64,000 bases of DNA from Capitella teleta. Taxonomy: Eukaryota > Annelida > Polychaeta > Capitellidae. A program made the translations under genes and the position numbers. The DNA is taken from assembly GCA_000328365.1 (NCBI GenBank), contig KB302959.1:69109-133108 (forward strand). Reading direction: 5' to 3'. Position 1 is the first letter of the stretch, and each line of letters opens with the position of its first letter. This document shows, one piece after another, positions 34,426 to 50,700 of this stretch. The notes beneath the pieces were generated by a model. That model was not told the origin of the DNA and did no database searches. It was given only the letters and a program-made list of their open reading frames with translations.

Positions 34426-37400
34426 ATGAAGACCCAAGGTAAACACATCTCTCTTGATTCGCTTATAAAACCAGAACAATTGCAGATAAAATTCCGATCT
34501 TGTTTGGCCTTCTGTTCATCGTGGTAAGTATGTCATATTTATAATGTTAATAAATTGATAAATGTGTACTTTTTTCAATCAGTTTGTGACATCACTGGCA
34601 CAAGCACCAAGCAGATTGGATGAAGTATAACACCATAATGTTTGCGAACGATGCATTAAACTGAGTTTTTTTTCCCGCCATATTTTCAGACTGGAGATCC
34701 TCGTCCCGATGAGGGCAAAATTCCTGGCGTCGACAGAAACCCCATCCATGTGCCTAATGGTCCCCCCTCGGAAAAACCGAAAAAACGAGTAACACGTCAA
34801 GCTGGTCAATCCTTCAGAAGGGTCAGTGTCTGAATTCAGTGTCCAAAGATCACAGCAAACCCTTTCATTGACCATCAATGACAGATTGAATGTCCTCTGC
34901 TTGATATAGTTTGGAAGAATTTACAGAAACAAGACTGTGTTCTTTCAGGGCAAGAAAACGTGCACGACCCCTGAATGCGAGGAGGTGGCCAGTGCAGTGA
35001 TAGAGCGAATGGATCAAAGCCAAGATCCGTGTGAGAACTTCTACGATTTTGCTTGCAAAGGGTTCTCAAGCGATCCCAACCATCCAGAAATGTACGCCAA
35101 GTTCTCTTCCTTTGAGGTCATCAGGGAAAGAAATATCATTACCTTCCAGGAGGTTCATTTGATCCAATACCATTTTATAAAATAATTTATCTTTTTACTA
35201 ACAGATCATGGAACAAGAATCATTTTTGTTGGACGGGCAAGAATCAGAGGCAGTAAACAAAGCGAAAAAATACTACCAATCTTGTTTGACTCCAGATGAT
35301 AGCTCAGGACTTCAACCAATTTTCGATGTAAGGCAGTACCCACATTTTAGATCGAACCATCAAAGTTTTTGTTCATAGTTAATCAATGAGCTGGGATCAT
35401 GGACGCTGTCATCTAATCCGGAATTGACACCTTGGACTAAAGCTGGCAGTATTTCTATTGAAGAGACTCTGGCGAAGTCTCACCGAGTAGGGGCACGGAC
35501 CTTCTTCAAGTGCAACGTCGAACCCGACTACAAAGACAGCGCCACCAACCGAGTCATAGTGAAGAGCTGCTCAGCTAAATGCCATAATAGATTAACTTTC
35601 TCCCTCCACAGTGTGATCAGAATGGCATAATGATGTCCTTCCCCGTCTTCTACTCCGCTGGCCTTTTCCCCACCTTCCGCTCCGTTGTCGTTAACACTGT
35701 CACAGCGATGGGAGAAGCTATGGATGGTAGCAACCAGACACTCATGGCCGAGAAAATTGCAGATTTTGATCATGCACTTGCTCAGGTAGAGGCTTTTAAT
35801 CCGTGTTCAATACTGTATATTTAATTCAGTCCTACGATCCGGGTCACCTTCGGCCAAGCGTGGAAGCCATCTACCACAAACTGACCGCACAAGAGTTGAC
35901 CAACCTCATGGGGGGAGCGGTAGGCGAGATATGCAACGTGATGGTCATTGACTCATTCCGTCGGATTTTCAGTTGGATATGGCGAAATATTTCTCATTCT
36001 TGGTCGGCCAAGAAGTGAAGCCAACGGATAAAGTGGTTATTTATGCAAAGAATTACTTTGAAAAAATCGGAGCCGTCATTGCAGCCACCAGTAAAGAGTG
36101 GGTATCAGGGGAAATTATGCAACCATGACACTTTATTGATTTGTTTACAGGGTTTTACAGAACTACATCGTTATGCAGACCATAAGGAATGATCTGCGAA
36201 TGGTGCCAGCGCCACTGCACGTCGTACGGGACACATTTGGCAATGGAATGGGCTGGGACTACTCCAGTCGCGATGGTTCAGCATGTATCCAAAGAACACT
36301 GGAACGGTTAAAATTCGCAACTGCAGCGATGTTTGCTCAAGATCGTTTCATGGCGAAAGACCGCGCTGAGGTAGGAACAATACCAACTTTATATTTATAT
36401 TTTCGATTTTTTTTTTTCAACAGATCGAGGATTTGATTAAAAATATCAAGAAATCTTTTGAGATAACTCTGCCCAATATGGAATGGATGGACGATGCAAC
36501 GAAGGCAGCGGCACTGGAGAAAGTTGGCCTGATGCTATCTCAAATTGGGTATCCGGACTGGATCACGGATGTGGACAAGTTGGATGCTTACTACGCAAAT
36601 GTGAGCACGATTACGTAATCCACGTGCAATTTGAATGCTTAATTACAGGTGGATATTACTCTAAATGAATTCGCAAATACTATCAACCTGGGCAGGGCGG
36701 CGTTTCAGAATAACGTGAAATATTACGGTTTGCCAGTTGACCGGAACAGGTATGCGACAGTCATGTTAACTTTGATACAATTATCTTTCGATGTTCAGAT
36801 GGAGAGCAGTTGACAATCCGACTTTGGCTGGAGCTTACAATGAGGAAAATCAGAACGTTTTGGTGTTGTTCGTGGGGATACTCCAGGAACCCTTTTACGG
36901 TTACCACTATCCAAAGTGAGTTCGATCAAAACAAAACCCAAGCAACTCATTGCTATGGCAAACAGAGCCCTTCTCTACGGCATGATCGGTTCGCTGATTT
37001 CCCAAATATTCGTCCACGGTTTTGACGAGATCGGTAAGTTACCAGTAAGCATGTCGTCCAATATGGGTCATCGTATTACGTCATCCAGGACACAAATACA
37101 ACGGCATTGGCCAGTCCGTTGATTGGTGGACACAAGCGACAGCCGCGGCGTACGACGAAAAAGCCCAATGTTACCTGGACCAGTACAACAACATTACCGT
37201 CCGAGGGGGAAAGGTAAACATTGAAGACTAATTGCAATTAACTGAGCACTATGAGACACAGGTTAATGGAGAGTTCACCTTGGGAGAGAACATCGCTGAC
37301 AACGGAGCGGTGGTCATTGCATACAACGCTTACAGGTTGTACCGGGAGATGGGAGGCAAAGACGAGACCCTCCCCGGTTTAGACCTTAGCTCCAACCAAC

Positions 37401-37707
37401 TCTTCTTCTTGGGCTATACCCAGGTGAGCTATAAATAGCTATGACGTAATCGCGGTGTAACCATGATGACGCAGAATTGGTGCGCAAGGGTCACGGATGA
37501 TTTTATGAAAGTTATTCTGATGTACGATTACCACAGCCCCAACGTGGTCAGGTAAGAGGATGGTTTCACTCGATGCTTTAACCGAGTTTATTTTCAAGGG
37601 GGGAGGTGCCTCTGATGAATAGCAAACGCTTTGCTCAGACTTTCAAATGTCGCAAGGGAAGCAGGATGAACCCAGAAGAGCGTTGTCAAATGTGGCCGAC
37701 TTTCTAG
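34426..37707 (+). CDS. Secreted M13 (neprilysin/ECE-family) protein, predicted inactive
   Basis: Nineteen exons, 758 aa in frame: 34426-34438, 34486-34523, 34583-34624, 34690-34821, 34949-35152, 35205-35327, 35379-35558, 35612-35785, 35830-35919, 35973-36097, 36151-36370, 36424-36600, 36649-36749, 36799-36915, 36966-37033, 37089-37213, 37262-37423, 37475-37551, 37599-37707. A cleavable signal peptide ([17 protein letters not shown]) replaces the type II anchor of neprilysin. Family marks: [75 protein letters not shown]. The zinc site is changed: HExxH is QIFVH (residues 592-596, bases 37003-37017), losing the first His and catalytic Glu. The substrate-binding NAFY is AGAY. The third-ligand motif E652-NIA-D656 and the HSP..R motif remain. 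I infer a folded, secreted pseudo-peptidase. RVTR and RRGKK before the domain could be convertase sites. Confidence 0.9.
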
Positions 37708-37763
37708 AACCATCTAGATTCGTTAATGAAATGAAACGAACTAGCGAAATCGCGCAACAGAAA

Positions 37764-37769
37764 AATAAA
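37764..37769 (+). terminator. Poly(A) signal of the M13 gene
   Basis: AATAAA 57 nt after the stop codon, with a T/GT-rich stretch following. Confidence 0.6.
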
Positions 37770-40700
37770 CATATGAAGTTGATAAACAGTGTTCATTTTT
37801 ATTGTGTATTGCCATGATTTTGGAGTATACTTTCATAGTTTCAAAATTAACTTTCGCGTGCATGGTTAATTTGTTAAGTTAAAATTAGGGTGTTACTGAA
37901 GGAATAGTATATTTTGGTTATCAACATTATAATATAATAATGATAAATAAATTGATTAATTCATATTAGTCATCCAGAATTGACGTCTTATATTTTGCGG
38001 TAAGTTCAGACACGTATTATTTTTATAACCAATCAAATATCGCATCACGTGTTTTCAACATTGTCTCCAAGCATGGTTGTCTTTAGGTTGGACTTTTGTT
38101 TTGTTTTGTATTTCTAATTTGCTCCTGGAATATCCATATTTTGGTTTCATGGAATAGTTTTGCTTGATTTTCTTAGGATCAGTGCTGATCAAGATAATTT
38201 ATATTTTAATTTCGTTCCAATTCAGCGAAATCAAACTACCATACTATGTCGTTCATTCATTCTACCTCTGGTATACTTTCCGATAAAAATGTGAATCTTC
38301 TTGGTGGCCAGTCATATTCAATTAATCTGCTGACAGGCCCTTTGATGTATGTTAATGTTAGTTTCATGGGAATGTCGAATAAATTAATCAATCGAGTGAT
38401 TAATTAATACATGCAAATCTTATGGACCTGATATTTGCATACCGTATTAAAAAGAGACCTCACTTCTTGTGATTACGGAACTCATGTATATTAAAATAGT
38501 TTACCAAATCCAGAGAAGCAAGCACTCGTCGCTCCAGCTGCTTCGATTTCTCCGAATTTGAGAGTGTTGATATACATTCCATATCTTATATATTTACGTA
38601 TTAGAATTGTATCGAATAATCTTGATTATTCTCTCATGACTGGCAAAATTGTGAAAATCTGATTTGGTTAGAAAATTATTCCATAAATTATCTACACGGA
38701 AAAGAGCGCCCTATTGTTAAGAAGAGTCGGTATGGTAAACGTGATGCAACAAAGAAAATGCAACGCAAATCAATGTTCCCGTTATTATCACCATACCATG
38801 AGGGGACATTGTGGATTTATGATCCTTTGAAGTGGGATGGAGAGGGAGGGGTTTGAGGATGGGGGGCAAACCATTTAAGAAATTTCAATCAGTGTAACTA
38901 AGCAATACAATGTACCCCCATATTGATATTAAGCCATGCATGTAGTAGGCCTAATAAGGAAACGCAAGACCACCGGCCCTGGCAATGCTGTTTAAATTAT
39001 TCAGTGGTTAAATAATAATCCCAATTATAGTTCTTTCACCATTTCCGCTAGTTTTAGTAATCGTAATGTTAATGAATACTTTTTGTAGTAATATCTATGC
39101 TCCGAATGATTAGTGCCATAAGTATTGCTCAAACCAGAGAAAAAAAAACAAAACATTATTGCTATGTGCACATGCATACGTTTATAAAAGTTATATTAGT
39201 ATTATTTGAATCTGTATAAGTTTTATTTCGAGGCATTACATATTCATCAATAACCACATTAACCAAATAATGTGGACGCCAACCAATAATTAGCTGATGG
39301 AGAATAAAGAAAACAAGTATTTGAACTAAAAGAATGGCGTTAAGTGAAAGCATTTTATGAATATAAGATCGAAGGTCACATAGTGAAACATCATATAGTT
39401 GAAAATCACAATTGCAGTACTAATGACGTATATATTGTGAAAATAAGGATTTATGATGTAGAAGAAGTGATTTTATCAAACAGATGGATCATGGCGCGGT
39501 GATATCATAAATGTATGTGGTGAACATGTCATGGATAGATAATATCAAGGTAACAAGAACGATTATGAAAATATAAAATACATGTATATATGAAAAAAAA
39601 ACAACGCTAGAGTTTGATGAGGATAAAGTTGATGTCGATGCCATGATATGTTCTTAAACCAACTGAACATGAGATGTCAATGGTTCTGTCAATCTGAAAT
39701 TGAACGACAAGAATTCTAACAAAATAATCACGGAACACGCTAACAACAACACACACCAATCAGTGGTGTACTGGAATGTTGTCAGTGCTTACTTTCACCA
39801 GAAATCCGTACTTCGTATGGCTTTTCGTCACAATCTGTATTTTACCATGACGCCATCCGCGTTCAGTAAATATAGCAAACATTTTATGTGAAACGTTTTG
39901 ATTAACTAGTTGATTAGGAATAAAAGGCAAATTAAATTGTTTTAAGATGTTCTTACGATCAATGTTTGCCAGATTTTGAACACAAATAATGAATGGTCTA
40001 AATAACATAACGTCACATCAAGTGGAAGACGATAACATATTGTGAGTTTGTGACCTAACGACATGCGTGACAGAGAAACCCTGATCGTGTACTGGGTTAA
40101 GAGTACCGTTATGACTACAACCGAGGGGAATCGTTATGATGAAAACCGGATGTTATCAAAAATGCAGATCTCACTAATTCACAGTAAATTCGTGCCTCTC
40201 ACCACATCTTGTATCTCTATATCATATTAAGTCTTGTCGGGGTTGAGGAGGCTTTCTTAGAGCGCGCTAAAATTGACGCATAAATTAACAATTAATTAAC
40301 TGGGGAATCCTGTGATGCCTCACTTCCTGTTCTGCGCGAAAATGTAAGAGTACGGACATAAATATTCCTTTGTTTATAATATAATAACGGATTTAACGTT
40401 TATAACATAAACGTTAAATCCTTACACACTATGCTAATCATACACACCACTGACGTTGATTTCTACTCGCCATGCCCACCATACATACTATCTTATCTTG
40501 TGCGATATTACACACACCCTCCCTCACACACACAAAAAGCACAACTAATCTATGTGTATGTTAACCTAAAAGAAAAACATTTTTTTTCCAGGAAACACAA
40601 ACAAAGCTAATTAATGCTACTGCTCTTCATCGTCGATACTTTGATCCTCACCTTTGCAATATTTATTTCTCACCTATGCAGGTCACTAATGAACATTTGA

Positions 40701-41444
40701 GGCAAGCTCCTCAGCTCTACACACACAACACACCAAAGATGAAAGAACCCTTCCACCACAAGCAGATATTTGAGTGGTATTTCATGGGTCATTCTTCCAG
40801 GATTCCCTATTTTTGGATGCCAAAATGGACAAACGTCACCATCCCTTCTGCTGGAATTCTTGAGCATTATAAACACCACCAACACAGGGCTGTACTTGTG
40901 GGTCGGAAATTTGTAAATATATTGATGCCATACTGTGCAAGTATTATTATTATAATTGGTTTGAATGGCGCTAATTGTAATTAGTTTATTATTACCAAAT
41001 GCATAATGTCTTATGTATGCGGAAAAACAACGGCAATAAACATTTCAGGTCAAACTTTCAGTCTTCATTTATTCATGTATAATTATAGAAAAAGCTTCCA
41101 ACCATTTGCAGGATAAAAAAATAAAATAAAAAAAATAAAAATAATAAAGATAGATACGGAACAACCAAGTATGACGTCACATGCATAAAACATATACAAT
41201 TCTATAACATAAAGTTGATATGATATGCATGTACTATTATTGTGAAGCACGGAATCGTGGAACCGATTTGCGTTTTGGAAACGAGTCGTAGTAAACTTCT
41301 AGAATAGATAACTGGTAAATAATAATAATAATAATAATAATAATAAAGGCACGAAATGGTGGAATGGAACAATAACTGCATAGTCATTCGCTAAAGCCGA
41401 CGTACATTTGATCATAAAACGCAGATATATAGCGATAATATCAG
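37770..41444. other. Convergent intergenic region
   Basis: Between the tail-to-tail M13 (+) and TPR (-) genes. No gene supported. An 82-codon minus-strand frame (39760-40008) and a 102-codon plus-strand frame (40676-40984) have no recognisable domain. A (TAA)n run lies at about 41321-41346. Minus-strand AATAAA at 41078-41083 could end the TPR gene. Confidence 0.45.
40389..40421. repeat. Perfect 15-bp inverted repeat, 3-nt loop
   Basis: GGATTTAACGTTTAT, then AAC, then ATAAACGTTAAATCC. The two arms are exact complements. No T-run or gene context gives it a clear role. Confidence 0.85.
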
Positions 41445-45971
<4,527 letters not shown>

Positions 45972-46589
45972 GATGACAGCTCATGTAATGCTCCTTGACA
46001 ACTGTTGCTATGCGTTGCTGTGGAAGGCGATGCGTGTGTTGCGATTTTCACTTTCGGTCCATGCTCCATATCAATAGAAGCGATGTCTCGGTTTCGGCGC
46101 TGGGTTTCGATCGAAACTGAAACTGGGTGATATAAATATGGCTCAACTAGGTCAATGAGGGGGTGAGAAATGTAACTCAATGATACATCATATAAAACAA
46201 GGAAGTTAGTCCTATCGTTCACTAATTGCTTCTGTAATCTGTCGCCAATTAAATAATACGCATTTTCAGTTTTTTTGAATACTCTGATTAACTGCATGTA
46301 TCAATTTCTACACGTGAAAAATTCCGCTTGTTGAGTTTGTGAAGGTATATATACACATTAAAGCTGCTTCATCGCACTCACGCTTCAGTGCACTCACCCA
46401 GTTACGGCTACGAATTGCCAAGGTTTTGTGTTCCTGTTACAAGAGCGCTGATCCTGTTGTATCAACTGCACACTCACGTTCAATAGTCATTCAATAGTAG
46501 CCAATAATCTAAGAAACATCATGTCCATCCGAAATCTCTACTGACAGGTATAGAGCAGGCCCTACTCACTAACCCAGGCCGGGGCACTG
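45972..46589. other. Upstream region of the TPR gene
   Basis: Promoter-side sequence of the TPR gene, with no clear core element. A 113-codon minus-strand frame (45956-46297) runs into the real first exon in a different frame and has no support. Confidence 0.4.
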
Positions 46590-47061
46590 ACACTCAGAGT
46601 GACAGTCAGTAGATTCATGCATGATGCAACATTCCATGTAAGCAACGGCCCCCACCTCCTACGCCAACTTTTCCCCATCCCTTGCTCACTGTTTGGAATC
46701 GGGTTTAGCTCTACCCTTCGTAGTGGACTCCAACGCTCGAAAATCCGTCTGGATGCCGAATCTCAGGAAGGCATTCACGACGATACGATGAGCCTCATAT
46801 CTGAAACATCGTTGAGTGCCGCGATAAAGACCTCCGTTTCCACATAGGGCAGGGGGCGAAGCTGGTCGTTATCTTCCTCACAAGCGGTGCCGCACAGATC
46901 AAGGAGAAAATGCTGATGGTCGACCAACAAGTTGCTACTGTAGCTGTCAAACACTGTTTACGGACGTTTCTTGGAAATGTTTTGTTGACCAATACTGACA
47001 GCATGCACGTCTTACCCACCAGACTGTCACCGACGATTACTCTCGATATGCTTGCGCTCAA
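46590..47061 (-). pseudogene. Processed pseudogene of a Rho-family GTPase
   Basis: Intronless minus-strand homology. The start reads MSASISRVIVGDSLVGKTCM, a Rho/Rac/Cdc42 N-terminus with P-loop GDSLVGKT. In another frame (bases about 46955-46790) come TVFDSYSSNLLVDHQHF, LCGTACEEDNDQLRPLPYVE and TEVFIAALNDVS, matching TVFDNY, DTAGQEDYDRLRPLSYP and TDVFLxCFS. A frameshift lies between the two blocks near the switch I region, and stops follow (first at the VSS-TGA around 46775). Weaker homology to the QGxxMAKxIGAxxYLECSA end may reach about 46600. DTAGQ is degraded to LCGTACE. Lack of introns and several lesions indicate an old retrocopy. Confidence 0.75.
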
Positions 47062-47701
47062 TGGTGATTCCCTTGCTTATGTTATTCGCATAAATTCATT
47101 AAAACCTGCATTTACTTTTGTAATTTGATATGTTTATTTTGTGCCCAATATCCGATTTCGTAAGTTAACAAATTGTCTTTCTTGTCGATCTGTTTATTAA
47201 TATTCTTCTGTTGAGGCATAGCGTCAAAAATTGGAATAATCCATACAATATTTCAATTGCCATCCGTCTTTGCTTTTTTTTTTTTTTTGAGATCCGGTTC
47301 TGAATTTTGTAATATAATTACATGTCTAGAGATCCGATTATGCAAATAGGACACCGCTCAAGTAATAAGAGACGGCTATGCATGGGGTCACCTAATCCAT
47401 TTATTAACAATTCACATTTCACCTGCAGAAATAAAAAGAAAGAAAGGGGAACATTGAAGAATGAGTAAAATTACAATTATATGAATACAGTGCATCATTT
47501 TTAATCCAACATACGCATATAATAGAAACAAAATATACCCATTGAATCATATATTTGCGTCTATAATTAAATGTATAACATTTTATTTTCATGTTTCCAA
47601 GTCACAATACTGTCTCCATAGAAGTTGTGTTGGATGAATTTCCTCTCCTTTTAAGAGAATCGAAGCACACAGCTTTTACGTTATATTTATGATTAATGTT
47701 T
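47062..47701. other. Spacer downstream of the GPCR gene
   Basis: AT-rich, with a T-run at 47275-47288. Minus-strand AATAAA at 47582-47587 is a plausible poly(A) signal of the GPCR gene, about 115 nt past its stop. Confidence 0.45.
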
Positions 47702-50700
47702 TCATTTCATAAAAACTGTCTCCACAGAAGTGGCGTTGGACGGAGTTCCTCTCTTGGCCGGCGTTTGAAATCCGTATGCTCTCAAGATTGCCTTTCGAAA
47801 TTTACTGGAAAAAAAGTGGACTGTGTACATAGACTGTGGCCCTATAAATTCAAGGTCGAATGATTGAATCTCTTATCAGCCAATTATCTAGCGTCTCATA
47901 TATAAGAGGATATTGATAACTTTGTCTTTCAGCTAACTACAAACAACCCACCATATAAGTAGGTCAAACGTTTGATATCGACGAAGAAAACCTTTGCAAG
48001 CAGCAGAAGAACTAAGCATTTCACTCACGATGAATTGACTGGGATCATAATCGGATTGAGAGTAGCGCTGCTGAAACTGAAGATCCCAAACACATTGTTC
48101 ATGATGCGATCTAATTGAATCAAATTTGGTGCTTCAAATGATCGCGCAAAACGATGAATGAGAAAAGGACCCCAGCTGAACAAGAAGAGAACCAACATAG
48201 AGATGAGCATCACCATCACCTAACAAAGATTTTACCAGTTGTCAATTTCATATGCAAGCAGCTGAACTATATCTACCTGTTTTCGACCCCGGATGTCATC
48301 GAGATCAGAGGACTTCTTGCTACTCTCGGTCGAGCTGGAAATATTTATAATTAATGCAACTTGAAATATTTCCTTGTGATCTACCTGACAGCCCTCATTC
48401 GCAGGGCAGCACCGATGCTCTTGTGCAGCGCATGAATGGTTTTTGCATAGAGGAATAGCAGAATGATTGCAGGAATTGAAAAAATGAAGACTGCATTGTA
48501 CCACATGAAACTGTTGTACATCTTCCTAAGTTCCCATGGTATCTGGCAATGGGCACCGTTAATCATTCCCTGTAAAATATGGAAGTATAAATGCAAAACG
48601 TATACATGCATAATGAGACATATTATTTTATTGTACACATGCACGTATTCACATGCACGTATGAGAAATGAGCTTCGATCATGCATCAAGATTAAACGAT
48701 TGAAACGGGATTTTTGAAATAAGCAAAAATAATTTTATTTAACATCTTAAATACCTGTTCTGATATTTTTTGCCCTTTCACTGGCATTTGTCGAGTGGTT
48801 AAGTCGTGACAGCATCAATTGCTTTTTAACCAAGATGAAGCCCGGGATCTATAGGATGGCGGAAGGTCGGGATTCGATTTTCCAATCGTTGGGTGGGTTT
48901 TTCATCCGTTTGGATTTTAGACTTATCGGCACGGTTTTCTCGTGCTTAACCTCCTTTGTAAAGAATTTAGATCAAATTCAAAATCCATTGATCCCACCGG
49001 TGTTGTCAGCGACGTTTAACAAAAACCTTTCGGTCTTGCTGTTACACTGACACCTTAGACGATTCTTCCCGGAACCGGAACTCCAGGAAAAGGCCCGGAT
49101 TCCGGGAAACCGGATTCGGAAAAAAAACCCCACCATATTGGAATGAAAATTTCCTTTAGGTGAGAGAAAACACGAGTCAAAGTTCTTTTGGTCTGTTAAC
49201 GATTCACCCAAATATCACTGATTATATGTAAAATACTCATAACGCTATGAAATTTTATTTCCTCTGAAATACAATTAATAAAAGAAGAAAAAAGATGTTT
49301 CTTCTTTTATTCGTTGTATTTCAGAGCGAATAAAATAACTATTAAAATTATTATCCTATGTCAATAACTCAATCAGTGATATTTGGGTTAATCGTTAATA
49401 GAAAAAAAAAAGAACTTTGTCTAGTATCTTCTCACAACCAAAAAGTAATTGTTATTCCAATATGATGTCTTTATAAAATTGTTTTCCAAAGTTTTTCGTT
49501 GGTCGATGCTTGAAATTCGTGTTTTCAAATACTAGTACTTTATCAAGCAAAACTTTCTCTACCGCAAGTGGCGCCATTTGAATAAAATGCACATAGTCGA
49601 AATTTTACTTACAAATAAGTGTATCGCGGGTGAAGCAAACGCCATTGCAATAAGCCAGATCAAAGCGACGCACTTTTTCATGTTTCCGATTGACGTCAGA
49701 CCGACAGCTTTCAATGGATAGCAGATCACAAGGAACCTATACGAGGTAATAAAAACGTCATGTAATGTAATGTAATGTACAGTAAATCTAACATATTAGT
49801 ACCTTTCAAATCCCATGGTCAGCATCGTTAGGATCGAACAGTAAAATGACGCATAGTACATGAAGTAAACAAACTTGCAGACAACAGTGTACATCCAATG
49901 TCGACCGATAAAACCACTTCCGATAAGAGCAACATAGCACTGTAAACATATTATTACAATAACTATAATAATAAATTTGTTAGGAGCATGCAACCACCGG
50001 GGCAAGTTTGCAAATTTGAGCACTCACCTGTCAGGTTTAGTGTCGTTAGAAAATCACTGGCCCATGATTATACAAAGTAATCGACATTAATGTTTACACA
50101 TATATACATTGTATATATACAATATAACTGCATTATAATGAAGAAAAATGAACTCTTCCTAATCAGTTGCATGTGTCCTAAATGGTCACTCAATGAATTC
50201 ATGAAGATAAAAAGAGGAAAATCGTGCTTGGTTGAACCAAAATAGAAATGAACAAAGAAAGTTTTTCATTTCGGATATCTCAAAAAATTATGCATGGAAA
50301 TTAATCGAACATTAGTCATTCTTTCTTCGAGGGTTCGCGAGTTGTTTGCCACCTTTTCTTTCACAATGCACCCTCTGAGCTCGTTGGAAAGAGGGTGCGC
50401 TAAAGGGATAATTCAGACTGCCATTCTTGTACAACGTGTTTCCCGCTTTTTAGTTGGACCAGGCCTACACTGTTCACTCTCCATCTTCGCTTCACCACCA
50501 AAGGACAGTGGAAGATCGACTCAGGACTGGGAGACCTCGGGTTACGACCAGAAGGCAGGATCCTGCAATCCTGTTGAGTCACCTCCGAGACCGTTTCCAT
50601 CCATCTACCGGACCGCAGACGATATCGTCGGATCCCACGGACCCCCAATAAGTGGGCAAACAATTCGACGATAACTAACTCCATCCGACACCCTTTTAGA

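Noticed and set aside
38165-38185. CAGTGC in a small palindrome after the M13 gene, considered as an iron-responsive element
   Set aside because: The flanks do not give the IRE pattern of a five-pair stem plus bulged C around a CAGUGN loop; it is a simple GATCAG palindrome.
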